Source of the DNA: Acidimicrobiia bacterium
Lineage (GTDB): Bacteria > Actinomycetota > Acidimicrobiia > IMCC26256 > DASPTH01
Length of the DNA: 64,000 nt
Direction: 5' to 3'
NCBI GenBank assembly: GCA_040880805.1
Contig: JBBDHW010000033.1
Location: forward strand, 12,935-76,934
The position numbers and the translations under genes were made by a program. This document shows, in pieces, positions 53,401 through 60,799 of the stretch (within the stretch, counting starts at the first letter, position 1; each line of letters starts with the position of its first letter). A model generated the notes under the pieces. The model was not told the DNA's origin, did not search any database, and saw only the letters and a list, made by a program, of their open reading frames with translations.

Positions 53401-55040
53401 GGTTCCGCGAGGGGGTCGCCCAACGCGGCGCGCACCCCGAACGAGTAGATCCATTTGGGTGGCGAACCGGCGGGCACGATCGCGTAGGGGCGCTCGTCGA
53501 CGACGATCACGTCGAGGTGCTCGAGGACGGGCATCACGTCGGACAGCAGGAAGGGCGAGCCCGCGCGGTACAGCCGCAGGCGCGCGACGCCGTCGCCGTT
53601 CGCCGCATGGTCGAGGTGGATCGCGAGGTCATCGCCCTGCTCGAGCACCGCGACGTCGGCGACGGCGTCGACCGCGGCGACGTCCGCCTGGTACGCGGGT
53701 GGAAAGGCGTTCCTCCACACCCGGAAGGTGTCGAGCCCCCGCTCCTCACCCCGCGCGGCGACGAGCGCGTCGCGCAGGTCGTCGGGCCACGCCCGTGCAA
53801 GCGTCGCGAGCTCGGACTCGAGCGCGGCTTCGTCGACCGTTGGCGTCCGCGGCGTCTGCACCACAACGTGCAGCCGCGCGAGCACCGTCTCACTGACCAG
53901 CACCGTGAAGTCGATCTCGTTCCCGCGGAACGCACGCTGCAAGGCATCGAGGATCGCGACGCGTACGGGCGTCGTGTACCGGTCGCGCGGCAGGTACACC
54001 AGGCAGGTCACGAACCGGCCGAAGTCGTCGCCTCCGACGAAGAGGCGGACCCGGCGCCGATCCCCGAGATGCATGATCCCCATCGCCAGACCGAAGAGGC
54101 GATCCGTCGACAGTCGGAACATCTCGTCGCGTGGGATCGTCTCGATGACGTTGGCGAGTGTGCGACCGTCGTGGCTCGTCGGGGGGAAGCCGGCACGGGC
54201 CGTCACCTCCTCGGCCTTCCGGCGCACGAAGGGAAGCTCGCTCGTCTGCTCGCTGTAGACCGTGGCCGTGTAGAGCCCGAAGAAGCGCTGCTCGCCCACC
54301 ACCGCGCCGCGTGCGTCGAAGCGCTTCACGCCGACGAAGTCGAGCGGGACCGCACGGTGCACCGTGGAACGCTCGAGCACCTTCGTGAGCGTGAGGACGT
54401 ACGGCTCGGCGGCGTTGCCCGGAAGGCCTGATGGCACGCGCCTGCGGACGATGCCGAGGGGGGCGCCACCGGTGTCATCACAGGCACCCACGAACGTGAA
54501 GTGGTCGTCGACGAGCCACTCCAGGAACGCGGCCGCCTCGGCAACGTCTCCGGGATCGATCGGCGGTGGTGGCGCGTCGCGGAGCTCGGCCACGAGCTCG
54601 AGCGCGCGATCGCGCATGGCCTGCCAATCGTCTACCGCAACGCGCACATCGGCAAGGGCCGACTCGATCGAAGCCGCGAGCGCGTCGAGGACCGCGCGAT
54701 CGCTCTCGCGATCGATCTCTGCGTGCACGAACGACTCACGGCCGACAACTGGATGGAGCAGCAGGTGGATCTCGTAGCCCGCGCGCGCGAGGAGCGCGCT
54801 CACGCTGTCGACGACGAACGGCATGTCGTCGGTGACGATCTCGACGACGGTGTGCGGCGATTGCCATCCCTCGGTTGCCCGTGTCGCGTTGACGACCCGC
54901 ACCACCTCGGCGCCGGGAGCTCGATGCGCGGCAAGGTCGAGATGCGAGCGTGCAGCTGCCGCGCGGTCTGCTTCCGTGAGGAATGTCAGGTCGGCGGGAT
55001 CGGCCGACGCGAAGTACACACCTTCGAACGACTCGGCCAC
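50436..55040 (-). CDS. Large NAD-specific glutamate dehydrogenase
   Basis: 1534 residues, the Bac_GDH (~180 kDa) class. N-terminal ACT-like regions ([20 protein letters not shown]), a central domain and the catalytic core: [53 protein letters not shown] and [20 protein letters not shown]. It deaminates glutamate to 2-oxoglutarate. Before [12 protein letters not shown] the sequence TPSPFRHG is extra relative to the family and is encoded by a hairpin-repeat copy (51814-51844). Slightly shorter than the usual ~1600 residues. Confidence 0.94.
   Translation of the reverse strand: [1534 protein letters not shown]
51814..51844. repeat. Short hairpin repeat, copy 2 (inside the glutamate dehydrogenase gene)
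   Basis: CCGGCTCCGTGCCTGAACGG on the plus strand, flanked by CCCA and CGATGG, matches copy 1 over about 24 of 27 positions. On the minus strand it encodes the extra peptide TPSPFRHG, i.e. it is read in a different frame from copy 1 but still keeps the host gene open. Confidence 0.75.
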
Positions 55041-55147
55041 GCCGACACCCTACGCAGCCGTGGGACGACCATCCCCCAACCACGACCCCGGGCGCGCCAC
55101 ACTCTCCGCTCGCCGAGGGTCCAAAGCGGCGTGACAGAGGAGCGTGA

Positions 55148-55363
55148 GTGCCAGGAGAGAACAAGCCGGTCGACCTCACACCGATCGACATGGAGTGCAT
55201 GCGCTGCGGACAGACCGCGCCGATGCGCTTCTACGGCATCTGCACCGAGTGCCGCGCCCAGCTCCACGACCTGTTCGACCGTGAGGCACGCACCATCGAG
55301 GTCGCCGAGTACGAGCCGAAGATGAACGTCACCCCCAACGCCGTCGCCCTCAAGGGCGACTAG
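55148..55363 (+). CDS. Small zinc-ribbon protein
   Basis: 71 residues. MECMRCGQTAPMRFYGICTE CRAQL holds two CxxC knuckles (about 17-20 and 33-36), a compact zinc ribbon; the tail ends in ALKGD. AGGAG lies just before the GTG. No named family, but small ribbons of this kind are conserved next to housekeeping genes in actinobacteria. Its stop overlaps the stop of the convergent CoA-transferase gene (CTAG). Confidence 0.78.
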   Translation: MPGENKPVDLTPIDMECMRCGQTAPMRFYGICTECRAQLHDLFDREARTIEVAEYEPKMNVTPNAVALKGD

Positions 55364-56577
55364 TACTCAGCTTCGAGCACAACGCCCTCGCGAGCAAGGG
55401 TGTCGATCTCGGCGGAGGTGTAACCGAGCTCGGTGAGCACTTCACGCGAGTGTTCCCCGAGCTTGGGACCCGGGCGGCGGATCGACGGCAGTTCGTCGTC
55501 GAACTGTGCGGGGGCGGCCGACAGCACCGCGGTGGGATGTTCCGGGTGGCGCATCACGTAACCGTTCTCGAGCACCGCGGGATCGGCGAGGACTTCGTGC
55601 GGCGCGTGAAGCGGTGCGTAGATGCACCGCTCCGCCTGCAGTCGCTCCTCGAGCTCGTCATACGTGAGCGCACCGATCGCACCGCTGATCGCGGCGTTCG
55701 CCGCCGCCCACGCCGCGCCGTCCTCGGTCTTCTCCAATGTGTACCGGCCAACGAGATCGTCGAGGCCGAGTGCCCGGCACAAGCGCGGCCAGTACGGCTG
55801 CCACTCGACCATCGCCAGAAACACCCACCGCTGATCCTTGGTGAGGTACGGATACGCGAGCGGATTCATCTTGTCGGCCGCCGGGGTGCCGCGTGCGGCT
55901 TCCTTACCCGTGGCCGAGGTGTACGCGAGGTCGGGACCGAGAAGCCACGCAGCGCCGTTGAGCAGCGACGTGTCGACGACGACACCTTTCCCCGTGCGGA
56001 GCGCCTGCACGACGCCGGCGCAGATACCGCCGGCGAACCAACCACCGGTTGGGATGTCGCCCATCGCGCCGCGCTGGTGCGTCGGGCGCGGGGAATCCGG
56101 GTCGGTGAGCAGATAGCCGACGCCGCCTCGGGCCCAGTACGACACGAAGTCGAAGCCACCCGCCTCGGCATCGGGACCACGCTGGCCCTGCCCGTGCCCC
56201 TTCGCGTAGACGAGCCTCGGGTTCAGCGCGAAGAGGTCGTCCGGCTCGGTGTGCAGCTTGCGGCGGACGCGGGGGAGCTGGTTGGTGACGTACACGTCGG
56301 CCCACCGCACGAGCCGCTCGAACACCGCGCGGCCGTCGGGCACCGTCACGTCGAGCGCGATGCCGCGCTTGTTGCGGTTGACGAGCTCGAAGAGGTAGTC
56401 GAAGCCGTCGGCGTCGGGCATGAGCCCGTCGGTGATCACGCGCCGCATCGGGTCGCCGTGGTGGCGCTCGATCTTCACGACCTCCGCGCCCCAGTCCGCG
56501 AGCACCGCGACCGCCGACGGCACGAAGCCGTGTTCCGAGAACTCGAGCACCTTGATCCCGGTGAGCGGCTGCGTCAT
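55360..56577 (-). CDS. CaiB/BaiF-type (class III) CoA-transferase
   Basis: 405 residues. Starts MTQPLTGIKVLEFSEHGFVP; VVKIERHHGDPMRR, RNKRGIALDVTVPDGRAVFE, VYVTNQLPRVRRKL, YAKGHGQGQRGPDAEAGGFD (active-site region) and MGDIPTGGWFAGGI follow the family. It moves CoA between carboxylic acids. Divergent from an amidohydrolase gene, together suggesting a small-molecule degradation pathway. Confidence 0.9.
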   Translation of the reverse strand: MTQPLTGIKVLEFSEHGFVPSAVAVLADWGAEVVKIERHHGDPMRRVITDGLMPDADGFDYLFELVNRNKRGIALDVTVPDGRAVFERLVRWADVYVTNQLPRVRRKLHTEPDDLFALNPRLVYAKGHGQGQRGPDAEAGGFDFVSYWARGGVGYLLTDPDSPRPTHQRGAMGDIPTGGWFAGGICAGVVQALRTGKGVVVDTSLLNGAAWLLGPDLAYTSATGKEAARGTPAADKMNPLAYPYLTKDQRWVFLAMVEWQPYWPRLCRALGLDDLVGRYTLEKTEDGAAWAAANAAISGAIGALTYDELEERLQAERCIYAPLHAPHEVLADPAVLENGYVMRHPEHPTAVLSAAPAQFDDELPSIRRPGPKLGEHSREVLTELGYTSAEIDTLAREGVVLEAEY

Positions 56578-56659
56578 CGGGGCTGACGCTACCTGCTCCC
56601 CGATGACGCCCCGAAGGTGGCCGCGCCCCCCTCGATGTGCTGCACTAGGTGGACGCGCC

Positions 56660-56692
56660 GAGCTGGCTCCGTGCCCGAACGGAGTTGGAGCC
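56660..56692. repeat. Short hairpin repeat, copy 3 (5' UTR of the amidohydrolase gene)
   Basis: TGGCTCCGTGCCCGAACGGA matches copies 1 and 2 at 17 of 18 core positions. Here the arms are perfect: CTCCGT, GCCCGA, ACGGAG. It lies about 25-45 nt before the ATG at 56715, between the divergent CoA-transferase and amidohydrolase genes. Confidence 0.72.
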
Positions 56693-56714
56693 CGAGGAAG
56701 TCGAGAGGACCCCG

Positions 56715-57938
56715 ATGGCCACGAAGACCATGCAGCCGACCGACCACTACACGATCATCTCCGCCGACACCCACGCCGGCGGCAGCCACGCCCAGTACCG
56801 CGAATACCTCGACAAGGCGTACCTCGACGACTTCGACGCGTGGCGCAACAAGTACAAGAACCCCTTCAAGGACCTGCGCGACACCAGCGAGCGCGTGCGC
56901 AACTGGGACAGCGAGCGCCGTTGGAACGACGAAGAGCACGACGGCGTCGTCGGCGAGGTGATCTTCCCGAACACCGTGCCGCCGTTCTTCCCGAGCTTCG
57001 TACTGTTCGCCGCTCCCCCGCCCCCCGACGAGTACGAGCACCGGCTCGCCGGGGTCCGCGCGCACAACCGTTGGCTGGTCGACTTCTGCGCCGAGTACCC
57101 GGAACGGCGCGCCGGCGTCGGCCAGATCTTCCTCAACGACATCGACGACGCGATCGACGACGCGAAGTGGTGCAAGGAGCAGGGGCTGCGCGGCGGCATC
57201 CTCCTGCCGAACGTCCCGCCCGACGTGCACTGGGTCAAGCACCTGTACGAGCCCTACTACGACCCGCTCTGGGAGGTGTGCCAGGATCTCGAGATCGTCG
57301 TGGCCTGTCACGGCGGCACCGGTAACCCCAGCTACGGCCCGCTCCCGGTGAGCCAACTCCTCTACATCACCGAGACCGGCTTCTACTCGCAGCGTCCGTT
57401 CGTGCACACGATTCTCGGCGGCGTGTTCGAACGCTTCCCGAATTTGAAGTTCTCGCTCACCGAGATGGGCTGCGCGTGGATCCCGCAGGTGTGCGCACAG
57501 CTCGATCAGGTGCTCGACAACATCCGTTCGAACAAGGCGATCGGTGAGCTCCGCTACACCGACGAGCACGTCCTCCAGAAGAACGCCACGGAATGCGTCG
57601 AGCAGAACTTCTGGGTGGGCGCGAGCCAGCCCCGCCCACCCGACGCCGCGGCGCGCATCGCCCTCGGACCCAACCGGTTCATGTGGGGCAGCGACTACCC
57701 GCACGACGAGGGCACGCACCCCTTCACGAAGGAGCACCTGCGCCAGGTCTTCGGCGAGACGCCGCCCGACGAGCTCCAGGAGATTCTCGCCGGCAATGCG
57801 GCCAAGCTCTACGACTTCGACCTCGACGCGCTCGCGCCCGAGGCGGAGCGCGTGGGGCCAACGGTCGCCGAGATCGCCGAGCCGCTCACCGAGCTCCCCG
57901 AGGGTGCAAACCAAGCCCTCCGCCGCTCGATGAGCTGA
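56715..57938 (+). CDS. PF04909-type amidohydrolase
   Basis: 407 residues. YTIISADTHAGGSHAQYREY is the N-terminal metal-site segment; HGGTGNPSYGPLP, FPNLKFSLTEMGCAWIPQVC and RFMWGSDYPHDEGTHPFTKE are the downstream signature regions, with the last Asp as metal ligand. Related to the protein at 23604-24695 but longer, with more aromatic N-terminal sequence. GAGAGGA precedes the ATG. The substrate is unknown. Confidence 0.88.
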   Translation: MATKTMQPTDHYTIISADTHAGGSHAQYREYLDKAYLDDFDAWRNKYKNPFKDLRDTSERVRNWDSERRWNDEEHDGVVGEVIFPNTVPPFFPSFVLFAAPPPPDEYEHRLAGVRAHNRWLVDFCAEYPERRAGVGQIFLNDIDDAIDDAKWCKEQGLRGGILLPNVPPDVHWVKHLYEPYYDPLWEVCQDLEIVVACHGGTGNPSYGPLPVSQLLYITETGFYSQRPFVHTILGGVFERFPNLKFSLTEMGCAWIPQVCAQLDQVLDNIRSNKAIGELRYTDEHVLQKNATECVEQNFWVGASQPRPPDAAARIALGPNRFMWGSDYPHDEGTHPFTKEHLRQVFGETPPDELQEILAGNAAKLYDFDLDALAPEAERVGPTVAEIAEPLTELPEGANQALRRSMS

Positions 57939-57948
57939 CGAGGACACC

Positions 57949-58089
57949 GTGCACGAGGACCCGCCGCCGACTGATGCTGCTGACGACGACGCACTCGCGG
58001 GCCGAACCGCGAGTCAACTCGCCTACCTCCGGCGACTCGTGTACCGCGCCGATGTCGCGGTACTCACGTCTGACGAGATGTGGCGGTAG
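57949..58089 (+). CDS. Small acidic protein (46 residues) after the amidohydrolase
   Basis: GTG start 10 nt after the amidohydrolase stop, with GAGGA 6 nt upstream. The product has an acidic start (VHEDPPPTDAADDDALAG) and a helical second half (RTASQLAYLRRLVYRADVAV LTSDEMWR). Third-position G/C bias supports coding. No family is recognised; its position suggests a role with the amidohydrolase. Confidence 0.55.
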   Translation: MHEDPPPTDAADDDALAGRTASQLAYLRRLVYRADVAVLTSDEMWR

Positions 58090-58097
58090 CGACGGAC

Positions 58098-59078
58098 TCA
58101 GCCGGCGCGGGCGGGCCGCGAGAGGATGCCGGCAAACCACTTGTCGGCGTGCTCGATCCACCGCGTGCTGATCGCGCACGGGTACGCCATGAACGCGTGT
58201 GGCATGTCGGGCGCGACGAACAGATCGACCTCGTTCTCCGCCGCAGCCCAGCGCGCCGCGAGCATGAGCGTGTCGTCGAGCAGGTGATCGGCACTCCCGA
58301 CGGCCATGAGCGCCGGTGGCAGATCGTCGAGATCGGCGAACGCGGGTGAGATCTCGGGCGCTCGCCGATCGTCGTCGGTCATGTCCGGGAGGTAGCACTC
58401 CACGAAGAACTTGATCCCTGCCGGATCGAGGATGTCGGGCATGTCGGTGGGTCGCGTACCGCGTTGGCTCGGCGAGCGACCCCAGTCGTACACGCCGAAC
58501 AAAAGATTCGCACCGTCGACACGATGGGCCGCGCCGAGCTCGTCGCGGATGCGCAGCAACACCGCGGCCGCCATGTAACCACCTGCGGACTCACCACCGA
58601 TGAGCAACCGCGCGCTGCCGAACGCGTCCTCGCCGTGCTCGAGCAACCAGGCAGCGACGGCAAGCCCGTCGTCGGGCCCCGCCGGGTAGGGGTACTCGGG
58701 CGCCATGCGGTAGTCGACCGACACGACCGCCATCGCGAAGCGACGGCAGAACGCCAGGTTGCCGCCATCGCTCATCTCCGGCGCGCCGAGGATCATTCCG
58801 CCGCCGTGGAAGTGGAGGTAGACGGCCCGCGCGGGCTGTTGCTCGGGAACGAACACCCGACAGCGCACACCCGCGATGTCACGTTCGACGGCTTCGGGGA
58901 CAGTCACGAATGTCTGCGTGAACGCCTCCCGCTGCTGCTTGGCGCGTGCGAACTTGTCGAGTGTGGGATCGATCGCGGCGCGGTCGCCGATCATCGCCCG
59001 CATCGCTTCCATCCCGTTGACCACCGCGTCGCGTGCCTCCGGACGCATGGCCTCGATCTCGTCACTCCAGAGTTTCAT
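58098..59078 (-). CDS. Alpha/beta hydrolase (HSL/Aes-type esterase)
   Basis: 326 residues. The oxyanion motif is YLHFHGGGMILG (about 90-101), the nucleophile elbow GGESAGGYMAAAVL (about 162-175), and the C-terminal Asp and His occur in VGSADHLLDDT and MPHAFMAYP. Hormone-sensitive-lipase-type enzymes hydrolyse acyl esters. The ATG at 59078 has GGGAGG 5 nt upstream. Divergent from an SDR gene. Confidence 0.9.
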   Translation of the reverse strand: MKLWSDEIEAMRPEARDAVVNGMEAMRAMIGDRAAIDPTLDKFARAKQQREAFTQTFVTVPEAVERDIAGVRCRVFVPEQQPARAVYLHFHGGGMILGAPEMSDGGNLAFCRRFAMAVVSVDYRMAPEYPYPAGPDDGLAVAAWLLEHGEDAFGSARLLIGGESAGGYMAAAVLLRIRDELGAAHRVDGANLLFGVYDWGRSPSQRGTRPTDMPDILDPAGIKFFVECYLPDMTDDDRRAPEISPAFADLDDLPPALMAVGSADHLLDDTLMLAARWAAAENEVDLFVAPDMPHAFMAYPCAISTRWIEHADKWFAGILSRPARAG

Positions 59079-59125
59079 CTGTCCTCCCGTCGACCTGCGA
59101 GGGCCCAAACGTTATGGTGCGCGGC

Positions 59126-59947
59126 ATGGAACCTCTCCTGGACGGACGGATCGCTGTCATCACCGGCGCGGCGCACGGGATCGGCAGGGCAACCGCCGAC
59201 CTGTTCTCGGAGCACGGAGCGACGGTGGTGATCGCCGACATCGACGAGCCCGCCGCATCGGCGACGGCGGATGCCATCGTCGCCACCGGCGGGAACGCGG
59301 ATGCGCTCACCACCGACGTGCGCGTGGACGCCGACGTCGACCGGCTCCGCGACCATGTGCTCGGGACCCATGGCCGGATCGACGTGCTCGTCAACAACGT
59401 CGGGCACTATCTGCGCGTCAGGCCGTTCGACCAGAGCGAACCCGAGATGTGGCAGAACCTGTACGAGATCAACCTGCTCCACGTGTTCCGGGTCACCCAC
59501 GCGTTCCTGCCGTCGATGCTCGAGCAGCAGAGTGGCGCGATCGTGAACGTGTCGTCGGTCGAAGGCGCCCGCGGCTACCCGCCCGATCCCGTGTACGGCG
59601 CGTTCAAGGCCGCGGTGATCCACTTCACCAAGTGTCTTGCGGTCGACGTTGCCGGGCGAGGAGTGCGGGTCAACTGCATCGGCCCCGACCTCACGCAATC
59701 GCAACAGGTCGACTACGAGCAGCTCGACACCGGGGGCAGGAACCTGTGGCCGATCTGGGCACCGTTGGGCCGACGGGGTGAGCCCGAAGACCAGGCGCGG
59801 GCGATCCTGTTCCTCGCCAGCAACCTGTCGGAGTTCATCGTGGGCCAGACGCTGTTGACCGACGGCGGGAGCGGCGCGGCCGGCGGTTGGTTCCGGACGG
59901 AACGGCGCGAAGACCGTCGCTGGACGAACCGCCCGATCGATCCCTGA
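59126..59947 (+). CDS. Short-chain dehydrogenase/reductase
   Basis: 273 residues. TGAAHGIG (about 14-21), NNVG (about 88-91), the catalytic Ser in NVSSVEG, and YGAFK (Tyr/Lys, about 154-158) mark a classical SDR; the end is less conserved and rich in Arg. TATGGT (59113-59118) lies 7 nt before the ATG at 59126, suggesting a leaderless start; an ATG at 59114 overlapping that box is less likely. Oxidises or reduces an unknown alcohol or ketone. Confidence 0.9.
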   Translation: MEPLLDGRIAVITGAAHGIGRATADLFSEHGATVVIADIDEPAASATADAIVATGGNADALTTDVRVDADVDRLRDHVLGTHGRIDVLVNNVGHYLRVRPFDQSEPEMWQNLYEINLLHVFRVTHAFLPSMLEQQSGAIVNVSSVEGARGYPPDPVYGAFKAAVIHFTKCLAVDVAGRGVRVNCIGPDLTQSQQVDYEQLDTGGRNLWPIWAPLGRRGEPEDQARAILFLASNLSEFIVGQTLLTDGGSGAAGGWFRTERREDRRWTNRPIDP

Positions 59948-59985
59948 CCGCGTAGAAATTCGCTGGACAGGGCGGGCGGGCTCTG

Positions 59986-60033
59986 ATGGGCTGGGAGTTC
60001 ACGGTTGCGAGAGGACACATGTGGGCATGGTGA
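59986..60033 (+). promoter_or_regulatory. Candidate 15-codon leader peptide upstream of erm
   Basis: ATG at 59986 opens MGWEFTVARGHMWAW and stops at 60033, 9 nt before the GTG of the Erm gene. A second ATG inside it (60019, after GAGAGGA) would give MWAW. The GTG itself lies in a small stem, CCGTG/CACGG (60041-60045 with 60056-60060). Erm genes are often controlled by leader peptides, so an attenuator is plausible. Confidence 0.4.
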
Positions 60034-60042
60034 TGGTGTTCC

Positions 60043-60741
60043 GTGCCCGGGCAATCACGGCCCGGACGGTCGCACGGTAGAAATCTCGGACAACACTTCC
60101 TCGAAAGCGCTGCGCTCGCGGGCCGTCTCGCGCGTGAAGCGGGAATCGCACCCTCGGATCACGTCGTCGAGTTCGGCGCCGGGTCCGGGGCGCTCACCGC
60201 GGCACTCGTGGACTGTGGCGCGCGCGTCTTCGCCGTGGAAGTCGACCGGTCTCTCGTCGCGCGCCTGGTTCAGCGTTTTGGCGACGCGAGCGCCGTCACC
60301 GTCTTCGAGTGCGACGCGATCGAGTTCCCGCTCCCGTCGACCCCGTTCCGTGTCTTCGCCAACCCGCCGTTCAACCGCACTGCCGCGATTCTGCACCGAC
60401 TGCTCGACGATCCGGCCGGCGGACTCGTTCGCGCCGATCTCGTCGTCCAGTGGCAGGTCGCCCGAGCCCGCGCGCAAGCTGGGGCGCAGGTCCCCCTCGA
60501 CCTCGTCGGGGCGTCGTGGGGACCGTGGTGGGTCTTCCGCCGTGCGCGCCGCCTTCCCGCCAAGCTGTTCCGGCCCGCGCCGTCCGTCGACGCCGCACTG
60601 CTGACCGTTACCCGGCGCGAGGCAGGCCTCCTGCCGGTCGAAGTCGCGCCGCAGTTCATGGACTTCGTCCGTGATCGATTCGCAGCAGCCCCGCCGCAGC
60701 GCGGGGTCGACGACTGGGTACGCCGGTTCACTGCGCGATGA
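60043..60741 (+). CDS. erm: Erm-type 23S rRNA adenine-N6 methyltransferase
   Basis: 232 residues. RNLGQHFLES (13-22), SAM motif I VEFGAGSGALTAAL (about 42-55), VEVD (66-69 region), the acidic CDAIEF, and motif IV NPPFNRTAAIL (107-117) define the KsgA/Erm family. DLVVQWQVARARA and the long C-terminal part are more like Erm (23S A2058 methylation, macrolide resistance) than KsgA. GTG start, no clear ribosome-binding site. Whether it gives resistance cannot be told from sequence. Confidence 0.82.
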   Translation: MPGQSRPGRSHGRNLGQHFLESAALAGRLAREAGIAPSDHVVEFGAGSGALTAALVDCGARVFAVEVDRSLVARLVQRFGDASAVTVFECDAIEFPLPSTPFRVFANPPFNRTAAILHRLLDDPAGGLVRADLVVQWQVARARAQAGAQVPLDLVGASWGPWWVFRRARRLPAKLFRPAPSVDAALLTVTRREAGLLPVEVAPQFMDFVRDRFAAAPPQRGVDDWVRRFTAR

Positions 60742-60799
60742 CGGTGACGGCCGCGCGCACGCCGACTAACCCTGGGACCGTCGAGAGGCACTATGAAGC

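Noticed and set aside
49593-54431. A 1612-codon open frame antisense to the glutamate dehydrogenase gene
   Set aside because: It lies opposite a well-supported gene and its translation is Arg/Asp/His-rich with no domain; long antisense frames are common in high-GC DNA.
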